The notes beneath the pieces were generated by a model. It was not told the DNA's origin. It was given only the letters and a program-made list of their open reading frames with translations, and ran no database searches. A stretch of 64,000 bases of DNA from Oscillospiraceae bacterium (lineage in GTDB: Bacteria > Bacillota > Clostridia > Oscillospirales > Ruminococcaceae). Shown one piece after another: positions 17,065 through 25,825 of this stretch; positions within the stretch are counted from its first letter, which is position 1; each line of letters starts with the position of its first letter. The stretch is from contig CP107211.1 of the NCBI GenBank assembly GCA_025757845.1, positions 1,922,001-1,986,000 of the forward strand. Direction: 5' to 3'. The translations under genes and the position numbers were made by a program.

Positions 17065-17778
17065 TTACAGCCCGCCAAAGCGGCGGGACCGGTGGTTATA
17101 CTCCTCAATGGCGGCGTCCAGGTCGGCACGGGTAAAGTCCGGCCACAGAACGTCCATTTCCACCAGCTCTGCATAAGCGGCCTGCCACAGCATGAAGTTG
17201 GACAGACGCTTTTCTCCGCTGGGCCGCAGGATAAAGTCCGGGTCCTTTTGCCCGGCGGTGTACATGGCATCGCTGAGCATCTGCTCGGTGATCTCTTCCG
17301 GCTTCAGTTGCCCGGCTGCGGCCTTTTCCGCCAACTGCTGCGCGGCCCGCACGATCTCCGGGCGGCCGCCGTAGTTGATGGCAATGTTCAGGGTCATGCC
17401 GGTCTTGACTGCCGACTCCCCTTCCAGCTTGTTCATCAGCTGCTGCAGCTTCTCGTCCAGCACGGTGCGGTCGCCCATGAATTTGATGCGGATGTTGCGG
17501 TTCTTGTAGTCAAACCCCTTCAGCAGGTATTCGCCGAACAGCCGCATGATGGCGTTCACTTCTTCCAGCGGGCGCTTCCAGTTCTCGGTGGAAAAGGCAT
17601 AGAAGTACACCGACGAAACGCCCAGCTCGTCGCAGTAGTCCGCGATATCGCTGAACACCTCGGCGCCTTTTTTGTGCCCGGCGGTGCGGGGCAGGCCCCG
17701 GTTCTTGGCCCAGCGGCCGTTGCCGTCCATGATGATGCCGATGGACAGCCCCTCCGCAAACTCTCTGGGATGTGCCAT
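17065..17778 (-). CDS. uppS: Isoprenyl transferase, undecaprenyl diphosphate synthase type
   Basis: A 237-residue cis-prenyltransferase that builds the C55 lipid carrier for peptidoglycan. The catalytic Asp18 and phosphate-binding block are in IGIIMDGNGRWAKNRGLPRT. Other family motifs are YFYAFSTENWKRP, LNIAINYGGRPEIV and FILRPSGEKRLSNFMLWQAA. The start at 17778 follows GGGAGGAG. Neighbouring dxr and ispG supply the isoprenoid precursors, which makes functional sense of the cluster. Confidence 0.95.
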   Translation of the reverse strand: MAHPREFAEGLSIGIIMDGNGRWAKNRGLPRTAGHKKGAEVFSDIADYCDELGVSSVYFYAFSTENWKRPLEEVNAIMRLFGEYLLKGFDYKNRNIRIKFMGDRTVLDEKLQQLMNKLEGESAVKTGMTLNIAINYGGRPEIVRAAQQLAEKAAAGQLKPEEITEQMLSDAMYTAGQKDPDFILRPSGEKRLSNFMLWQAAYAELVEMDVLWPDFTRADLDAAIEEYNHRSRRFGGL

Positions 17779-17905
17779 TTGCTCCTCCCGGCAGCATTGC
17801 TGCCCTGAAAAAAGTGCCGCGCACCACAGGCGCTGCTTTTTTGAAAAGCGGCTCCCCCACCAGCGCACGACACCTTACATTGTTGTTCTGCTCAGCGCAG
17901 CCGGA

Positions 17906-18460
17906 TCAGACGGACATGATCTCCTTCTGCTTTTCTTCCACGGCAGCGTCGATGTTCTTGATATACTTGTCGGTCAGCTTCTGGACATCCTCTTCCATGG
18001 TCTTCTGGCTGTCCTCGGTCAGCTCACCGGCCTTCTTCATGACCTTGGCCTTGTCCATGGCGTCGCGGCGGATGTTGCGCACAGCCACCTTGGCCTCCTC
18101 GCCCAGCTTGGAGACTTCCTTGGCCAGCTGCTTGCGGCGCTCCTCGGTGGGAGCCGGGAAGTTCAGGCGGATGGTCTGGCCGTCGTCGATGGGGTTGATG
18201 CCCACGTCGCTGGCCATGATGGCCTTGCTGATGGCACGCAGCAGGGTGCGGTCCCAGGGGGTGATGGTCAGGGTGCGGGCCTCGCTGACAGCCACGGATG
18301 CCACCTGCTGGATGGGGGTGGGCGCACCGTAGTAGTCCACGGTCACCTTGTCCAGCACAGCGGGGTTTGCACGGCCTGCACGCACAGCGGCCAGCTCGCG
18401 GCCCAGGTGCTCCACCGAGCTCTTCATCTTTTCTTCGTAAACCTTGGTGTTGCTGCTCAT
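17906..18460 (-). CDS. frr: Ribosome recycling factor
   Basis: A 184-residue factor that, with EF-G, splits post-termination ribosomes. The family features are plain: helical start EKMKSSVEHLGRELAAVRAG, the RANPAVLDKVTVDYYG loop, LTITPWDRTLLRAISKAI and the C-terminal helix KYIKNIDAAVEEKQKEIMSV. The start at 18460 follows CAGGAG. It lies between pyrH and uppS, the conserved order. Confidence 0.97.
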   Translation of the reverse strand: MSSNTKVYEEKMKSSVEHLGRELAAVRAGRANPAVLDKVTVDYYGAPTPIQQVASVAVSEARTLTITPWDRTLLRAISKAIMASDVGINPIDDGQTIRLNFPAPTEERRKQLAKEVSKLGEEAKVAVRNIRRDAMDKAKVMKKAGELTEDSQKTMEEDVQKLTDKYIKNIDAAVEEKQKEIMSV

Positions 18461-18559
18461 TGTTGTAGTCTCCTGTTCCTGTTGATATATTCGGTGGGCA
18501 GAGTGCACCGGGCAGCCCCGCCCTTCATTGTATGTTTCTGCGCAGAAGGCTATACGCGG

Positions 18560-19270
18560 TCAGCCCTCATACACCAGCGTGCCCACGTTCTCGCCCTGCA
18601 CAGCCTTTGCGATGTTGTCCGGGTCGGCCAGATCAAACACCAGGATGGGCAGCTTGTTGTCGCGGCACAGGGTGGCAGCGGTGCCATCCATGACGGCCAG
18701 CTGGTCCTCCAGCACCTTGGTGAAGGTGAGGGTATCGTACTTCTTGGCGTCGGGGTACTTGTGGGGGTCCTTGTCGTACACGCCGTCCACCATGGTGGCC
18801 TTGAACATCACATCGGCGCTCACTTCCACGGCGCGCAGGGCCGTTGCCGTGTCGGTGGAGAAGAAGGGGTTGCCGGTGCCGCCGCCAAACACGGCGATCT
18901 TGCCCTCGTCCATGGCGCGCAGGGCGTCTTTGCGGGTAAAGGGCTGTGCCACCTGGGGCATGGTGATGGAGGTGAACACCTCGGTGGGCACGCCCAGCTG
19001 CTCCAGCTTGTCGGAGACGGCCAGAGCGTTCATCACCGTAGCCAGCATGCCGATCTTGTCGGCCAGAGTGCGCTCCATCTTGCCGCTGGAACGGCCGCGC
19101 CAGAAGTTGCCGCCGCCCACCACGATGCCGATCTGAACCCCCAGATCGTGGGCCTTTTTCACACCGCCGCAGATCGCATCCATGGTCGGCTCGTCAAAAC
19201 CCATGCCTTTTTCGCCGCCCAATGCTTCGCCGCTGATCTTGAGCAGGATACGCTGATATTTCAATGCCAT
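18560..19270 (-). CDS. pyrH: Uridylate kinase
   Basis: A 236-residue bacterial UMP kinase of the amino-acid-kinase fold. Motifs: QRILLKISGEALGGEKGMG at the N-terminus, IGIVVGGGNFWRGRSSGK and the FFSTDTATALRAVEV uridine-binding segment. It phosphorylates UMP to UDP. This is the first gene of the long minus-strand cluster, with its own promoter at 19361-19333 and a GCCGGGC/GCCCGGC hairpin (19299-19317) in the leader. Confidence 0.97.
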   Translation of the reverse strand: MALKYQRILLKISGEALGGEKGMGFDEPTMDAICGGVKKAHDLGVQIGIVVGGGNFWRGRSSGKMERTLADKIGMLATVMNALAVSDKLEQLGVPTEVFTSITMPQVAQPFTRKDALRAMDEGKIAVFGGGTGNPFFSTDTATALRAVEVSADVMFKATMVDGVYDKDPHKYPDAKKYDTLTFTKVLEDQLAVMDGTAATLCRDNKLPILVFDLADPDNIAKAVQGENVGTLVYEG

Positions 19271-19332
19271 AATCCAAACACCACCTGTTTATATTCCGCC
19301 GGGCTGTGTGCCCGGCATTGTTACTCAAGTGT

Positions 19333-19361
19333 ATTTTACAATAAAACACGCATAAAGTAAA
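19333..19361 (-). promoter_or_regulatory. pyrH promoter
   Basis: Minus strand: TTTACT (19361-19356), 17-bp spacer, TAAAAT (19338-19333). Confidence 0.55.
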
Positions 19362-19422
19362 CAGGAAATCTGCCCAGAAAATATGGAACGTTTTATGAAC
19401 AGGCCCCCGGCAAAATTGGGGC

Positions 19423-19451
19423 TGGACATTTTCCGGCAGACATGCTATACT
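19423..19451 (+). promoter_or_regulatory. tRNA-Gly promoter
   Basis: TGGACA (19423-19428), 17-bp spacer, TATACT (19446-19451), ending 13 nt before the tRNA. Confidence 0.7.
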
Positions 19452-19464
19452 ATTCTTCGCAAAT

Positions 19465-19539
19465 GCGGGCATCGTACATCGGCTAGTATATCAGCCTTCC
19501 AAGCTGAGGAGGTGGGTTCGATTCCCATTGCCCGCTCCA
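19465..19539 (+). tRNA. tRNA-Gly (anticodon UCC)
   Basis: Full cloverleaf by eye: acceptor GCGGGCA pairs with TGCCCGC, discriminator T and encoded CCA. The anticodon loop CTTCCAA gives UCC, and the T arm carries GGTTCGATT. It is a single tRNA gene with its own promoter and terminator. Confidence 0.95.
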
Positions 19540-19547
19540 CGAAAAAG

Positions 19548-19581
19548 GCACGCTGATTTGTCTGGAATCAGCGTGCTTTTC
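19548..19581 (+). terminator. Terminator of tRNA-Gly
   Basis: 11-bp perfect stem GCACGCTGATT / AATCAGCGTGC followed by TTTTCTTATT. Confidence 0.85.
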
Positions 19582-19618
19582 TTATTATTTACCACGCTTT
19601 TTACCTCACATAGCAAAA

Positions 19619-19654
19619 CAGCAGGCAGCTCCCGCAAAAAGGAGCTGCCTGCTG
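19619..19654. terminator. Terminator of the HAD phosphatase gene (bidirectional)
   Basis: 14-bp perfect stem CAGCAGGCAGCTCC / GGAGCTGCCTGCTG with an 8-nt loop. T-rich tracts occur on both sides (TTTTGC on minus, TTGTTTTT on plus). Confidence 0.8.
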
Positions 19655-19661
19655 TTGTTTT

Positions 19662-20513
19662 TCATTCTGTCAGGCCCAGGGCTGCAAACTCTCTTGCAAG
19701 GCCGTCCTCGTACACGGTAGGGGCGATGCGGTCGCACAGCTGCTTCAGCCGCTCCGAGCCGTTGCCCATGCACACACTGATCCCGGCGGCCTGGGTCATC
19801 TGCAGGTCGTTATCGCTGTCGCCAAAGCCAATGGTATCTTCCTGCGGGTGGCCCAGATGCCGGCAGATGGCCCGGATGCCGGTGCCCTTGTCGAATTTGC
19901 GGTTGATGAGCTCCCCGTTCACCATGCCGTCATCCATGGTGTCCAGGTTGCTCTCGCAGAACACGAACTGGTCCTGATACAGCCGCTTGGCCTCGTCCAG
20001 ATCGTGCAGGTGCTCAGCAATGTACACGATCTTGTAGATCGGCTGGCCGTCGTACCGGCTCAGCGGGGTCAGGCTCATGCCGTCCTGCATGGCCTTGCGC
20101 CAGCGGGCTGCTTCGCTGTTCAGCGGCTTGTCCGGCGCGTCGGCGGTAAACTTCCAGCGTGCGGTCATCTTCGGCCCGGCAAAGGTCTCGTCACGGGACT
20201 CCAGCGTGTAGTCCACGCCGTGCTGCTCCAGCACGGCGCTCAGCCCGCTGCACTGTTCCGGCTCCATGGGCAGGTCCACCAGCACCTGCCCGTCGCAGAG
20301 CACATAGCCGCCCGCGCTGCAGATGGCACCGTCAAAACAGCCGTACTCCAGCAGCGGCGCGGTCATGCGCAGGTTGCGTCCGGTGCACAGAAACAGCTTG
20401 TGCCCGTTGGCCCGGGCCGCCCGCAGCGCCTGCAGGGTGCTGTCCGGGATGAGCATATCCCCCGGCGGCAGCAGGGTGCCGTCAATGTCCAAAAAGATCA
20501 GCTTACGGTTCAT
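19662..20513 (-). CDS. HAD-superfamily Cof-type sugar phosphatase
   Basis: A 283-residue hydrolase. HAD motif I is RKLIFLDIDGTLLP (nucleophile DxD), motif II KLFLCTGRN, and motif IV is the GFGDSDNDLQM block near residue 240. The large cap inserted between motifs II and III identifies the Cof/IIB group, which dephosphorylate sugar phosphates or flavin mononucleotide. The ATG overlaps the stop of the lacI-type gene by 4 nt (ATGA), so the pair is translationally coupled. The substrate is unknown. Confidence 0.88.
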   Translation of the reverse strand: MNRKLIFLDIDGTLLPPGDMLIPDSTLQALRAARANGHKLFLCTGRNLRMTAPLLEYGCFDGAICSAGGYVLCDGQVLVDLPMEPEQCSGLSAVLEQHGVDYTLESRDETFAGPKMTARWKFTADAPDKPLNSEAARWRKAMQDGMSLTPLSRYDGQPIYKIVYIAEHLHDLDEAKRLYQDQFVFCESNLDTMDDGMVNGELINRKFDKGTGIRAICRHLGHPQEDTIGFGDSDNDLQMTQAAGISVCMGNGSERLKQLCDRIAPTVYEDGLAREFAALGLTE

Positions 20514-21517
20514 GCGTCCTCCTTTATCCGGATCGAACCACGGTCCACCACGCTGTACCCCAGGGTGGTCTGGCGGACGGGGCCGCCGTTTTCCGGGTGC
20601 TCCAGCATCTGCAGCAGCATCCGGGCGGCTTCCACACCCACCTGTTTCTGGTAAAAGCGCACGGTGGTCAGACCCGGCTCCACAACGCCGCCCACCCAGC
20701 TGTCGCCAATGCCGGCCAGACTGACCTGGGTGCCGATGGCGCGGCCTGCCGCCCTGAGTGCCCGCATGGCCCCCAGCGCCACCGTGTCGGTCACGCACAC
20801 CACGCCGTCCAGATCCGGGCAGCAGGCCAGCAGCTCGTTCATGCAGCGCTCGCCCTCTTCCATGGTAAAGGCAGAGCAGCACAGCCGGGGCAGCTTGTCG
20901 CCGTCCAGCCCGACAGCGTTCAGGGCGTCCTGCACACCCTGACGGCGCGCAAGCCCGACGGCCTGATCCCGCTCAGTGCCGCCGATGTACACCAGCCTGC
21001 GGTGCCCGCAGGCCAGCATCCGCTGGGCCAGCTCCCGGGCCGCACTGCGATCGTCGTTGTACACGCAGGGCACCTCCGGGAAGCGCTGCCCGGTGACCAC
21101 CAGCGGCACCCGGCAGGCCTTGAAGGCCCGGGCCAGCTGAGGGCTGTAGTAGCACCCCAGCAGGATGATGCCCGCCACATGGTTGCGCTGCATGGCGGTC
21201 AGGTAGCCAAGCTCCCGCTGCTCATCCAGCTCGGTGTTGCCCAGCAGAATCAGGTAGTTCTGCTGGTCCAGTTCGCTGGCGATGCCGGCGGTGATCTGCC
21301 CCACCGACTGGGAGCTGATGCTGGGGGCAATGACCCCGATCTGGTTCACCCGGCCGGTGCGCAGAGTCTGCGCGGCGGCGTCCGGGCGGTAGCCTGTTTT
21401 TTCCACCACTTCCCGGATGGCTTCCCGCTTCTGTTCACTGAGCGGCCCACCGTTGAGATATCGGCTGACTGCCGCGCTGGACACGCCAGCCATTTTTGCA
21501 ATGTCACTGATGGTCAT
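20510..21517 (-). CDS. LacI-family transcriptional regulator
   Basis: A 335-residue repressor-type regulator. The N-terminal helix-turn-helix MTISDIAKMAGVSSAAVSRY and hinge LRTGRVNQIGVIAP are standard. The periplasmic-binding-protein-like domain follows, with VPLVVTGQRFPEVPCVYNDD and the C-terminal VSLAGIGDSWVGG and LTTVRFYQKQVGVEAARMLL. The start at 21517 follows AGAGGAA. It is co-transcribed with the HAD phosphatase. The operator at 21556-21569 downstream of its own -10 implies autorepression. Confidence 0.92.
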   Translation of the reverse strand: MTISDIAKMAGVSSAAVSRYLNGGPLSEQKREAIREVVEKTGYRPDAAAQTLRTGRVNQIGVIAPSISSQSVGQITAGIASELDQQNYLILLGNTELDEQRELGYLTAMQRNHVAGIILLGCYYSPQLARAFKACRVPLVVTGQRFPEVPCVYNDDRSAARELAQRMLACGHRRLVYIGGTERDQAVGLARRQGVQDALNAVGLDGDKLPRLCCSAFTMEEGERCMNELLACCPDLDGVVCVTDTVALGAMRALRAAGRAIGTQVSLAGIGDSWVGGVVEPGLTTVRFYQKQVGVEAARMLLQMLEHPENGGPVRQTTLGYSVVDRGSIRIKEDA

Positions 21518-21555
21518 GGGGCAAGTTCCTCTCACACGCTCTGCATTCCGCAGAT

Positions 21556-21604
21556 TGTAAACGTTTTCACTTTCTATTATAAACCGGCCTGCACCGTCCC
21601 GCAA
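21556..21604 (-). promoter_or_regulatory. Promoter with LacI-type operator
   Basis: Minus strand: TTGCGG (21604-21599), 17-bp spacer, TATAAT (21581-21576), then TGAAAACGTTTACA (21569-21556). The last is the central-CG palindrome typical of LacI/CcpA-family sites, placed just after the transcription start. Confidence 0.75.
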
Positions 21605-21722
21605 GGGGTGCAATGGCCTGTTTTGTTGCAGCGGCATCCCCAGTTTTTGGCAGTCCTGCACAAATCCGCTTGCATCTGGCAAGCAGGATCCAACTCTTTT
21701 TTGCTATTCCGGCGGGCAGCCC

Positions 21723-22481
21723 TTACAGGACACCCATGTGCAGTGCCCGCAGCAGCAGGCCCAGCACCAGCACCACCAGCAGCAGGGTCAGGATGGTCCT
21801 GTTCCCGGTGCGCTTCTTTTTGGAGCTGCGGCGTGCCGGGGCGCTGCGCTTGCGGGCAGCCGTGCGGCTGTTGTTCGACGCTTTCCCGCCCGATGTCCTG
21901 CTGCCGGTACGGGCCGCAGGCTTCGCCGCTTTGCTCTGCCCGCGGGTGTTGTCGGCCGGGCGGGCCGCTTTCCGGGCACCGCACTGCTCCAGAAAGCTCT
22001 CGGCCTCCCGGTAATACTGGGCCAGCTCGTTTTCCCGGAAGGCGGTGTCCGCATACCCTTCTTCCAGGCTCTCGATGGCCTCATTGAACAGCAGTGCGGC
22101 CTGCGCTGCATCCTGTGCGTCGGCGGCGTGGGCCGCCTCGTTGCGGGCGGTGCGCACCGCGTTGCAGGCCCGGCGGGCCGCTCCGGGGTGCCGGGTATTG
22201 CCCAGCAGGTCCAGCGGTTTGGCGGCGTCCTTCTCCGGGTCCAGCAGCACCCGCATGCACAGGGTGGTGTCCAGCTGCTGCCAGCTGGTCTTGCCGCTCA
22301 GGTCCGGCATCCGGTCGTAATAGTCCGGGCTTTCCTTCTGGCGCTGGGCAATGTGCCGCAGCAGCGCGTCCAGACTGTGGCTGCCCGGCTTCTGCTCCCA
22401 GTGCCAGCGCAGCAGGCGGCGGCTGATCTCGTCGCATTCGGTCTTGATCTCAAATGCAGCCTGCAATGCTTCGTCCTGCAT
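21723..22481 (-). CDS. Membrane-anchored protein with possible HEPN motif
   Basis: A 252-residue protein I cannot place with certainty. The helical N-terminal domain (1-160) contains SWQQLDTTLCMRVLLDPEKD and then AVRTARNEAAHA; RNEAAH (residues 113-118) fits the R-N-x3-H signature of HEPN domains, including the Swt1-like group. A low-complexity basic linker (about 170-228; Arg, Lys, Ser, Ala) leads to one C-terminal hydrophobic segment (about 229-249, TILTLLLVVLVLGLLLRALH). So it looks tail-anchored with the bulk in the cytosol. SD AAGGAGG precedes the ATG. It follows the terminator of the ftsH group; no clear promoter of its own is visible. Confidence 0.7.
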   Translation of the reverse strand: MQDEALQAAFEIKTECDEISRRLLRWHWEQKPGSHSLDALLRHIAQRQKESPDYYDRMPDLSGKTSWQQLDTTLCMRVLLDPEKDAAKPLDLLGNTRHPGAARRACNAVRTARNEAAHAADAQDAAQAALLFNEAIESLEEGYADTAFRENELAQYYREAESFLEQCGARKAARPADNTRGQSKAAKPAARTGSRTSGGKASNNSRTAARKRSAPARRSSKKKRTGNRTILTLLLVVLVLGLLLRALHMGVL

Positions 22482-22511
22482 AATGGCCTCCTTTTTCCTT
22501 CTTGTGCAGAA

Positions 22512-22544
22512 AAGGCGGAGGTGGCACGCGCCTTCCTCCGCCTT
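22512..22544 (-). terminator. Terminator after the ftsH-linked gene
   Basis: Minus strand: 10-bp stem AAGGCGGAGG / CCTCCGCCTT, loop 13 nt, then TTCTG. Confidence 0.65.
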
Positions 22545-22558
22545 CTTTCTGCATTCTT

Positions 22559-23596
22559 TTACAGCATGAATTGATAATACACAAAGCCGCACAGGGCCAC
22601 TGCCGCACAGACGATGGCCGTGATGGGCGGCACCCAGCGGATCAGCGCTTCGGCCACGCTGTCGCGGTCATCTTCCTCGTCCTCGTCCAGATCGTCATCC
22701 GGCACTTCCTGCACCGGTTCGGCGCGGCGGGAGGGCGTGGGGATCACCCGGGTGCCCTCGTCGGCACTGCTGCCCGGGAACGCCGCCCGGGTGGATGCAT
22801 CCAGCACACGGGTGTGCTCCTCGGCATCCTCCAGCGGCTCGCGGCGGAGCTCAAAGGGTTCCACCTCCTCGGCCGGGCTGCGGGGTGCGCTCACCACGCG
22901 GGTAGGCTCCTCGCCAGCGGGTGCAGCCCCCACGATGCGGGTAGGCTCTTCCGCTGCGGCGGGCTGCGCCGGAACCTCGGCCGCGGGCCGGGCAGGCTGC
23001 TCCGGCTGCAGCAGCGTGTTCAGCGCGTTCTGCAGCAGGATGCGGTCACACCGGCACTCGGTGCAGTAGACCGTATCTTCCTCTTTGGGATGGAATGCAC
23101 CGCAGGCGCAGTACCAGCCGTTCTCAAACACCTGGGGCTGATACTTCAGGCCGGTGCGGTTCATGCGGCTTTCCAGCGCCTTCTGCAGCTCCGGGCTCAG
23201 GCGGCGGGGTGCCGACAGGCGCACCCGCTTGATGTCCTTGAGGTGCACCACGCGCTTGCCGTTGTACACGTTGACCAGCGAGACGTCCACACTGGTGATA
23301 GCCTTGGACGTAATGAACACGGCATCGTCCATGCCGAACAGCTCGCCGGGCTTCACTTCGATGTCCCGGTACTCAAACTGATCCTCACACAGGATCACGC
23401 CGTCCACGCCCTTGCACTTGAAGTGCACTTCCAGAGCGGTCAGGGTCACGCGGGAAATGTTCTTGAAGGTCAGGCAGACGGCATTCTCGCCGCTGACATC
23501 CCCCCGCAGCAGCTCCACGCAGACAAACTGCACCGGGCTGCCCGGGGTGTAATAGTTCGCACGGGTCCGTGCGACCGGGTTGAAGTTTTCCTCCAC
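22559..23596 (-). CDS. Zinc-ribbon membrane protein with Thr-Arg repeat linker
   Basis: A 345-residue protein of unknown function. Residues 1-130 look like a beta-rich domain (FVCVELLRGDVSGENAVCLT). A zinc ribbon at 161-183 has the pairs WYCACG and YCTEC. An acidic, Pro/Ala-rich linker (200-300) carries four similar short blocks: EEPTRIV (T219), EEPTRVV (T232), EEHTRVL (T262) and DEGTRVI (T282). A stretch of Asp/Glu (299-310) precedes one C-terminal membrane helix (about 319-343). The start is GTG with SD AAAGGAG. It sits 21 nt after ftsH and shares its transcript. Confidence 0.75.
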   Translation of the reverse strand: MEENFNPVARTRANYYTPGSPVQFVCVELLRGDVSGENAVCLTFKNISRVTLTALEVHFKCKGVDGVILCEDQFEYRDIEVKPGELFGMDDAVFITSKAITSVDVSLVNVYNGKRVVHLKDIKRVRLSAPRRLSPELQKALESRMNRTGLKYQPQVFENGWYCACGAFHPKEEDTVYCTECRCDRILLQNALNTLLQPEQPARPAAEVPAQPAAAEEPTRIVGAAPAGEEPTRVVSAPRSPAEEVEPFELRREPLEDAEEHTRVLDASTRAAFPGSSADEGTRVIPTPSRRAEPVQEVPDDDLDEDEEDDRDSVAEALIRWVPPITAIVCAAVALCGFVYYQFML

Positions 23597-23617
23597 GACA
23601 CTCGCTCCTTTCCGGGA

Positions 23618-25786
23618 TCATTCCGTTGCTTCCGGGGCATCCTGCTCCGGTGCGGGGTCCTGCTCCGGTGCGGGGTCCTGCTCCGGCTGCTGGCCGGTCG
23701 GCTGTTCTGCCGTCTCGGCCTGCTCGGCCTGCTCTGCGGTCTCTGCCTTCTCGGCGGTCTCCACAGGCTGGGCAGGCTGCACGGTCTGCTCCGGCTGTTT
23801 GGCATCCGGGTCCTCCAGGGGAGGCAGGGTGCCCCCAGCCATAATGGTGTTGAACTGCTGCTCGTTGAGCTTTTCGCGCTCCATCAGGGCCTTGGCCAGT
23901 GCATGCAGCTGGTCGATGTGCTCCGTCAGGGTGCGGCGGCAGTTCTCATAGGCCTCGTCGATGATGTCCCGCATCTCGCCGTCGATCTCGGCTGCGGTGG
24001 TCTCGCTGTAGCCCTTGCCCTGGCCCAGATCACGGCCCAGGAAGGTCTCCTCCTGGGAGGTGCCGTAGACCACCGGGCCCAGACGCTCCGAGAAGCCGTA
24101 CTTGGTGATCATCTGCCGGGCGATGTTGGTGGCCTGCTGCAGGTCGTTGGAGGCACCGGTGGAGATGTCATCCAGGATCAGCTGCTCGGCCACGCGGCCG
24201 CCCAGGCTGGACACGATGTCCTCGAACATCTCGCCCTTGGTCACATAGCTGCGGTCCTTTTCCGGCAGGTACATGGTGTAGCCGCCGGCCTGACCGCGGG
24301 GGATGATGGTGATCTCATGCACGCGGGGGTGGTGCTTGCAGTAGAAGCCCGCCACGGCATGGCCTGCCTCGTGGTAAGCGGTGAGCTTTTTCTCCTCAGG
24401 GGTCACCACACGACTCTTTTTCTCCGGGCCTGCCATGACCTTCATGGAAGCCTCTTCGATGTCCTCCATGGTAATGGCCTTGCGGCTGCGGCGGGCTGCC
24501 AGCAGGGCAGCCTCGTTGACCAGGTTCTCCAGGTCGGCACCGGCAAAACCGGCGGTGCGCTGGGCGATGACCTTCAGGGACACATCCGGAGCCAGCGGCT
24601 TATTCTTGGTGTGCACCTTCAGGATCTCTTCGCGGCCCTTGACGTCCGGCAGGCCCACAAAGACCTGACGGTCAAAACGGCCGGGACGCAGCAGCGCCTT
24701 GTCCAGAATGTCGGCACGGTTGGTGGCAGCCATCACGATGATGCCGTCGTTGGCCTCAAAGCCGTCCATCTCCACCAGCAGCTGGTTCAAAGTCTGCTCG
24801 CGCTCGTCGTGGCCGCCGCCCAGACCGGCACCGCGCTGACGGCCCACTGCGTCGATTTCATCAATGAAAATGATGCACGGCATCGTCTTTTTTGCCTTGT
24901 CGAACAGGTCACGCACGCGGGATGCGCCCACGCCGACGTACATTTCCACAAAGTCGGAGCCGGAGATGGAATAGAACGGCACCCCTGCCTCACCGGCACA
25001 GGCACGGGCCAGCAGGGTCTTGCCGGTACCCGGAGGGCCCACCAGCAGCACGCCGTGGGGGATGCGGGCACCCAGCGTATTGAACTTGTCCGGGCTCTTG
25101 AGGAACTCCACCACTTCCTTGAGTTCCTCTTTTTCTTCGTCCTCACCGGCAACGTCGGCAAAGGTAGCGGTCTTTTTGTTCTCGCGCTCATCCTTCACGC
25201 GGGCCTTGCCCACGTTCATGATGCCGCCGCCGGCACCGCCGCCGCGCATCATGGAGAACAGCAGGAAACCGGTGCAGCCCAGCATGGCCAGATAGAACAG
25301 GATCTCCATCCAGGGGATGCTCTCCTTGAGCGGGGTATAATCATACTCCATCGGGGCATCGGGGTTTGCTTCGTCGTAGGCTGCAATGTAGCTGTCCACA
25401 TTCTTGACGAACATGGAGGCATAGGGCAGCTTGTAGCGCACGGTCACGGTGCCGTCGCTGTTCTTCTCGGCCCCGGTGGAGCCGGAGGAGGAAGAGGACA
25501 GCATCCCGGACAGCAGCCCGCCGGTGGACTGCACCGTGCTCACGGACGACGGGTCCGGCAGGGCCAGCTTGCCCTCCTTGAGGGTCATGGTGAGCACACC
25601 GGTGTTCAGGTCCAGCGTGAACTTGGTGACCTGCAGGTTTTCAAAATACTGCACCGCCGTGGAGTAAACCATGGAGGACGAGCCGCCGCTGCTGCTGCCG
25701 CCGCCCAGCACGCTCCATACCATGAGCACGGCAGCCAGTGCCAGTGCCAGGATCAGCGGGTTGAAACGAGGTTTCTTCGGTTGCAA
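23618..25786 (-). CDS. ftsH: ATP-dependent zinc metalloprotease FtsH
   Basis: A 722-residue membrane AAA protease. Layout: membrane helix near residues 10-28; an unusually Gly/Ser-rich extracytoplasmic domain; second helix ([19 protein letters not shown]) near 160; AAA domain with Walker A GPPGTGKT and Walker [13 protein letters not shown]; then the zinc site HEAGHA. The C-terminal 55 residues are low complexity (Glu, Gln, Ala, Pro), encoded partly by two 18-bp tandem repeats near 23645. The start TTG at 25786 was chosen because GGAG lies 9 nt upstream; the alternative TTG at 25795 abuts the SD. It degrades misassembled membrane proteins and regulators. Confidence 0.95.
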   Translation of the reverse strand: MQPKKPRFNPLILALALAAVLMVWSVLGGGSSSGGSSSMVYSTAVQYFENLQVTKFTLDLNTGVLTMTLKEGKLALPDPSSVSTVQSTGGLLSGMLSSSSSGSTGAEKNSDGTVTVRYKLPYASMFVKNVDSYIAAYDEANPDAPMEYDYTPLKESIPWMEILFYLAMLGCTGFLLFSMMRGGGAGGGIMNVGKARVKDERENKKTATFADVAGEDEEKEELKEVVEFLKSPDKFNTLGARIPHGVLLVGPPGTGKTLLARACAGEAGVPFYSISGSDFVEMYVGVGASRVRDLFDKAKKTMPCIIFIDEIDAVGRQRGAGLGGGHDEREQTLNQLLVEMDGFEANDGIIVMAATNRADILDKALLRPGRFDRQVFVGLPDVKGREEILKVHTKNKPLAPDVSLKVIAQRTAGFAGADLENLVNEAALLAARRSRKAITMEDIEEASMKVMAGPEKKSRVVTPEEKKLTAYHEAGHAVAGFYCKHHPRVHEITIIPRGQAGGYTMYLPEKDRSYVTKGEMFEDIVSSLGGRVAEQLILDDISTGASNDLQQATNIARQMITKYGFSERLGPVVYGTSQEETFLGRDLGQGKGYSETTAAEIDGEMRDIIDEAYENCRRTLTEHIDQLHALAKALMEREKLNEQQFNTIMAGGTLPPLEDPDAKQPEQTVQPAQPVETAEKAETAEQAEQAETAEQPTGQQPEQDPAPEQDPAPEQDAPEATE

Positions 25787-25825
25787 AAAAATCAACTCCA
25801 GTTCAGGGTGAATTTGATCCGGGAC

